Source: Rhynchopus sp. YZ270_cl-10 (lineage: Eukaryota; Euglenozoa; Diplonemea; Diplonemida; Diplonemidae). Taken from it: DNA of 64,000 nt. The first letter of the stretch is position 1. Each line of letters begins with the position of its first letter. The position numbers and the translations under genes are program-made. Under the pieces are notes generated by a model. It saw only the letters and a program-made list of their open reading frames with translations, had not been told where the DNA came from and ran no database searches. The stretch lies in assembly GCA_964035575.1 (NCBI GenBank), contig OZ037894.1, positions 682,001-746,000 on the forward strand. The letters run 5' to 3'. This document shows positions 63,404-64,000 of this stretch, piece after piece.

Positions 63404-64000
63404 ATGATGAAAACGTTGTGCCTGCTGGCACTGTGTGGGTCTGCGGTTTCGTTGCACCCGATGTACGACTGCGCTGTGTGCAAGGCTGTGGTGGAGAAGG
63501 GGCTTGCCTGCGAGGACTTTGAGGCCTGCGGGATGTCTGCTGTGGTGGAGGGTGCGACGGACTGCATTGCTGCAGGGGTATGTGAGAAGATGGTCGACGC
63601 TGAGCGCACCTCTGCCACCTCGGAGATCGACCTCCGCGTCACGAAGGGGATGGGCACAAAGGACTACTCTGCAATCCGCGTCAGCGTCGTCACCGAGAAC
63701 GGCCACGAACCTGCCAACTTCAGCGCAGCCAACTTCGAATTTTCCTCAGAATTCAAATGGAAGTGGACCGACAACTCCATCCACAGCTCCATCGTTGCCC
63801 ACCCACACCCCGGACAGTCTGTGAAGATGGACGTCGGAGGGTCTTCTGTGAACATCAAAATCCCTGCTCTCGGTGCTGGGGTCGCAGGATTGATCATTGG
63901 TGACCCCTGTTTTAAGTCGACCTCATTTATCTCTGACGTTGGCTGCACCCATGCTAAGGAGTTTGACACTGAGAACCACACCCCGATGCTGATGAACGCA
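63404..64000 (+). CDS. Secreted saposin B-like protein, 3' end beyond window
   Basis: Open for 199 codons to the window edge. The start is ATGATGAAAACG, after CCCCTCAG at 63378-63385. Signal peptide about 1-17 (MKTLCLLALCGSAVSL). Residues 20-65 have six Cys in saposin-like spacing: YDCAVCKAVVEKGLACEDF, EACGM, TDCIAAGVCEKM. Saposin B folds bind lipids or membranes and often precede a hydrolase domain. What follows (FSSEFKWKWTDN..., VNIKIPALGAGVAGLIIGDP) is probably beta-rich with further Cys, but I cannot name it. The gene continues past 64000. No introns seen in this part. Confidence 0.7.
   Translation, partial: MMKTLCLLALCGSAVSLHPMYDCAVCKAVVEKGLACEDFEACGMSAVVEGATDCIAAGVCEKMVDAERTSATSEIDLRVTKGMGTKDYSAIRVSVVTENGHEPANFSAANFEFSSEFKWKWTDNSIHSSIVAHPHPGQSVKMDVGGSSVNIKIPALGAGVAGLIIGDPCFKSTSFISDVGCTHAKEFDTENHTPMLMNA

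Overview
This is a eukaryotic window, most likely from a protist. Nine short GT-AG introns (43-148 nt) sit in five genes. TAA, TAG and TGA all act as stops, and the proteins are typical of eukaryotes: ribosomal protein uS2/RPSA, an LMBRD2-type membrane protein, a site-1-protease-like subtilase, a ubiquitin-specific protease and a GAR-domain protein. All 18 host genes I can support lie on the + strand; the only minus-strand coding sequence is a decayed transposase. Several start codons follow a pyrimidine tract and an AG, and the four RPSA genes stand in tandem behind near-identical 36-39 nt leaders. This resembles the one-way, trans-spliced gene clusters of Euglenozoa. With ordinary cis introns present, a diplonemid-like organism is one possibility, but this is inference only.

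Layout: 1-4.8 kb is T-rich repeat-filled DNA; 4.84-5.70 kb a hAT-like transposase remnant (minus); 5.94-7.75 kb a WD40 gene; 8.35-12.09 kb a large TPR/coiled-coil gene; 14.40-16.17 kb LMBRD2-like; 17.54-18.17 kb a methyltransferase; 19.41-20.82 kb a helical protein; 21.12-21.72 kb a small Cys-pair protein; 22.38-24.96 kb a PH/EF-hand ubiquitin protease; 25-28 kb repeats; 28.15-29.21 kb a four-TM protein; 29.2-33.7 kb repeats; 33.75-35.00 kb a receptor-like type I membrane protein; 37.08 and 42.87 kb two paralogous four-TM proteins; 43.5-46.2 kb nested transposable elements; 46.21-48.29 kb an adenylate cyclase with an apparent frameshift; 48.52-51.82 kb a site-1-protease-like subtilase; 52.13-53.02 kb unknown; 53.53-57.46 kb four RPSA genes; 57.81-59.55 kb a coiled-coil protein with a GAR-like end; 60.35-61.64 kb unknown; 63.40 kb to the window end a secreted saposin-like protein, cut off.

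The most unusual content is between the genes. Families of short hairpin elements (called A to E here) recur throughout. Families A-D share a loose design: a hairpin or imperfect palindrome, then a tail like TATAAAC or ATCAAC followed by a long T-rich run. Family A keeps its pairing while the stem sequence changes. Every A-E copy I found points the same way as the genes. The same sequences occur inside introns: four of the five introns longer than 80 nt carry family A, a family-B-like tail, or a 46-bp element with GTGGAG/CTACAC ends. This suggests an introner-like or RNA-processing cassette system.

Separate DNA elements with terminal inverted repeats are also present, some with readable target duplications. 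They include two opposed 9-bp-TSD elements, a 926-bp element inserted in a family A copy, and a TA-target MITE whose empty site is visible elsewhere in the window. Everything was read by eye. Repeat counts and boundaries of degenerate elements are approximate.
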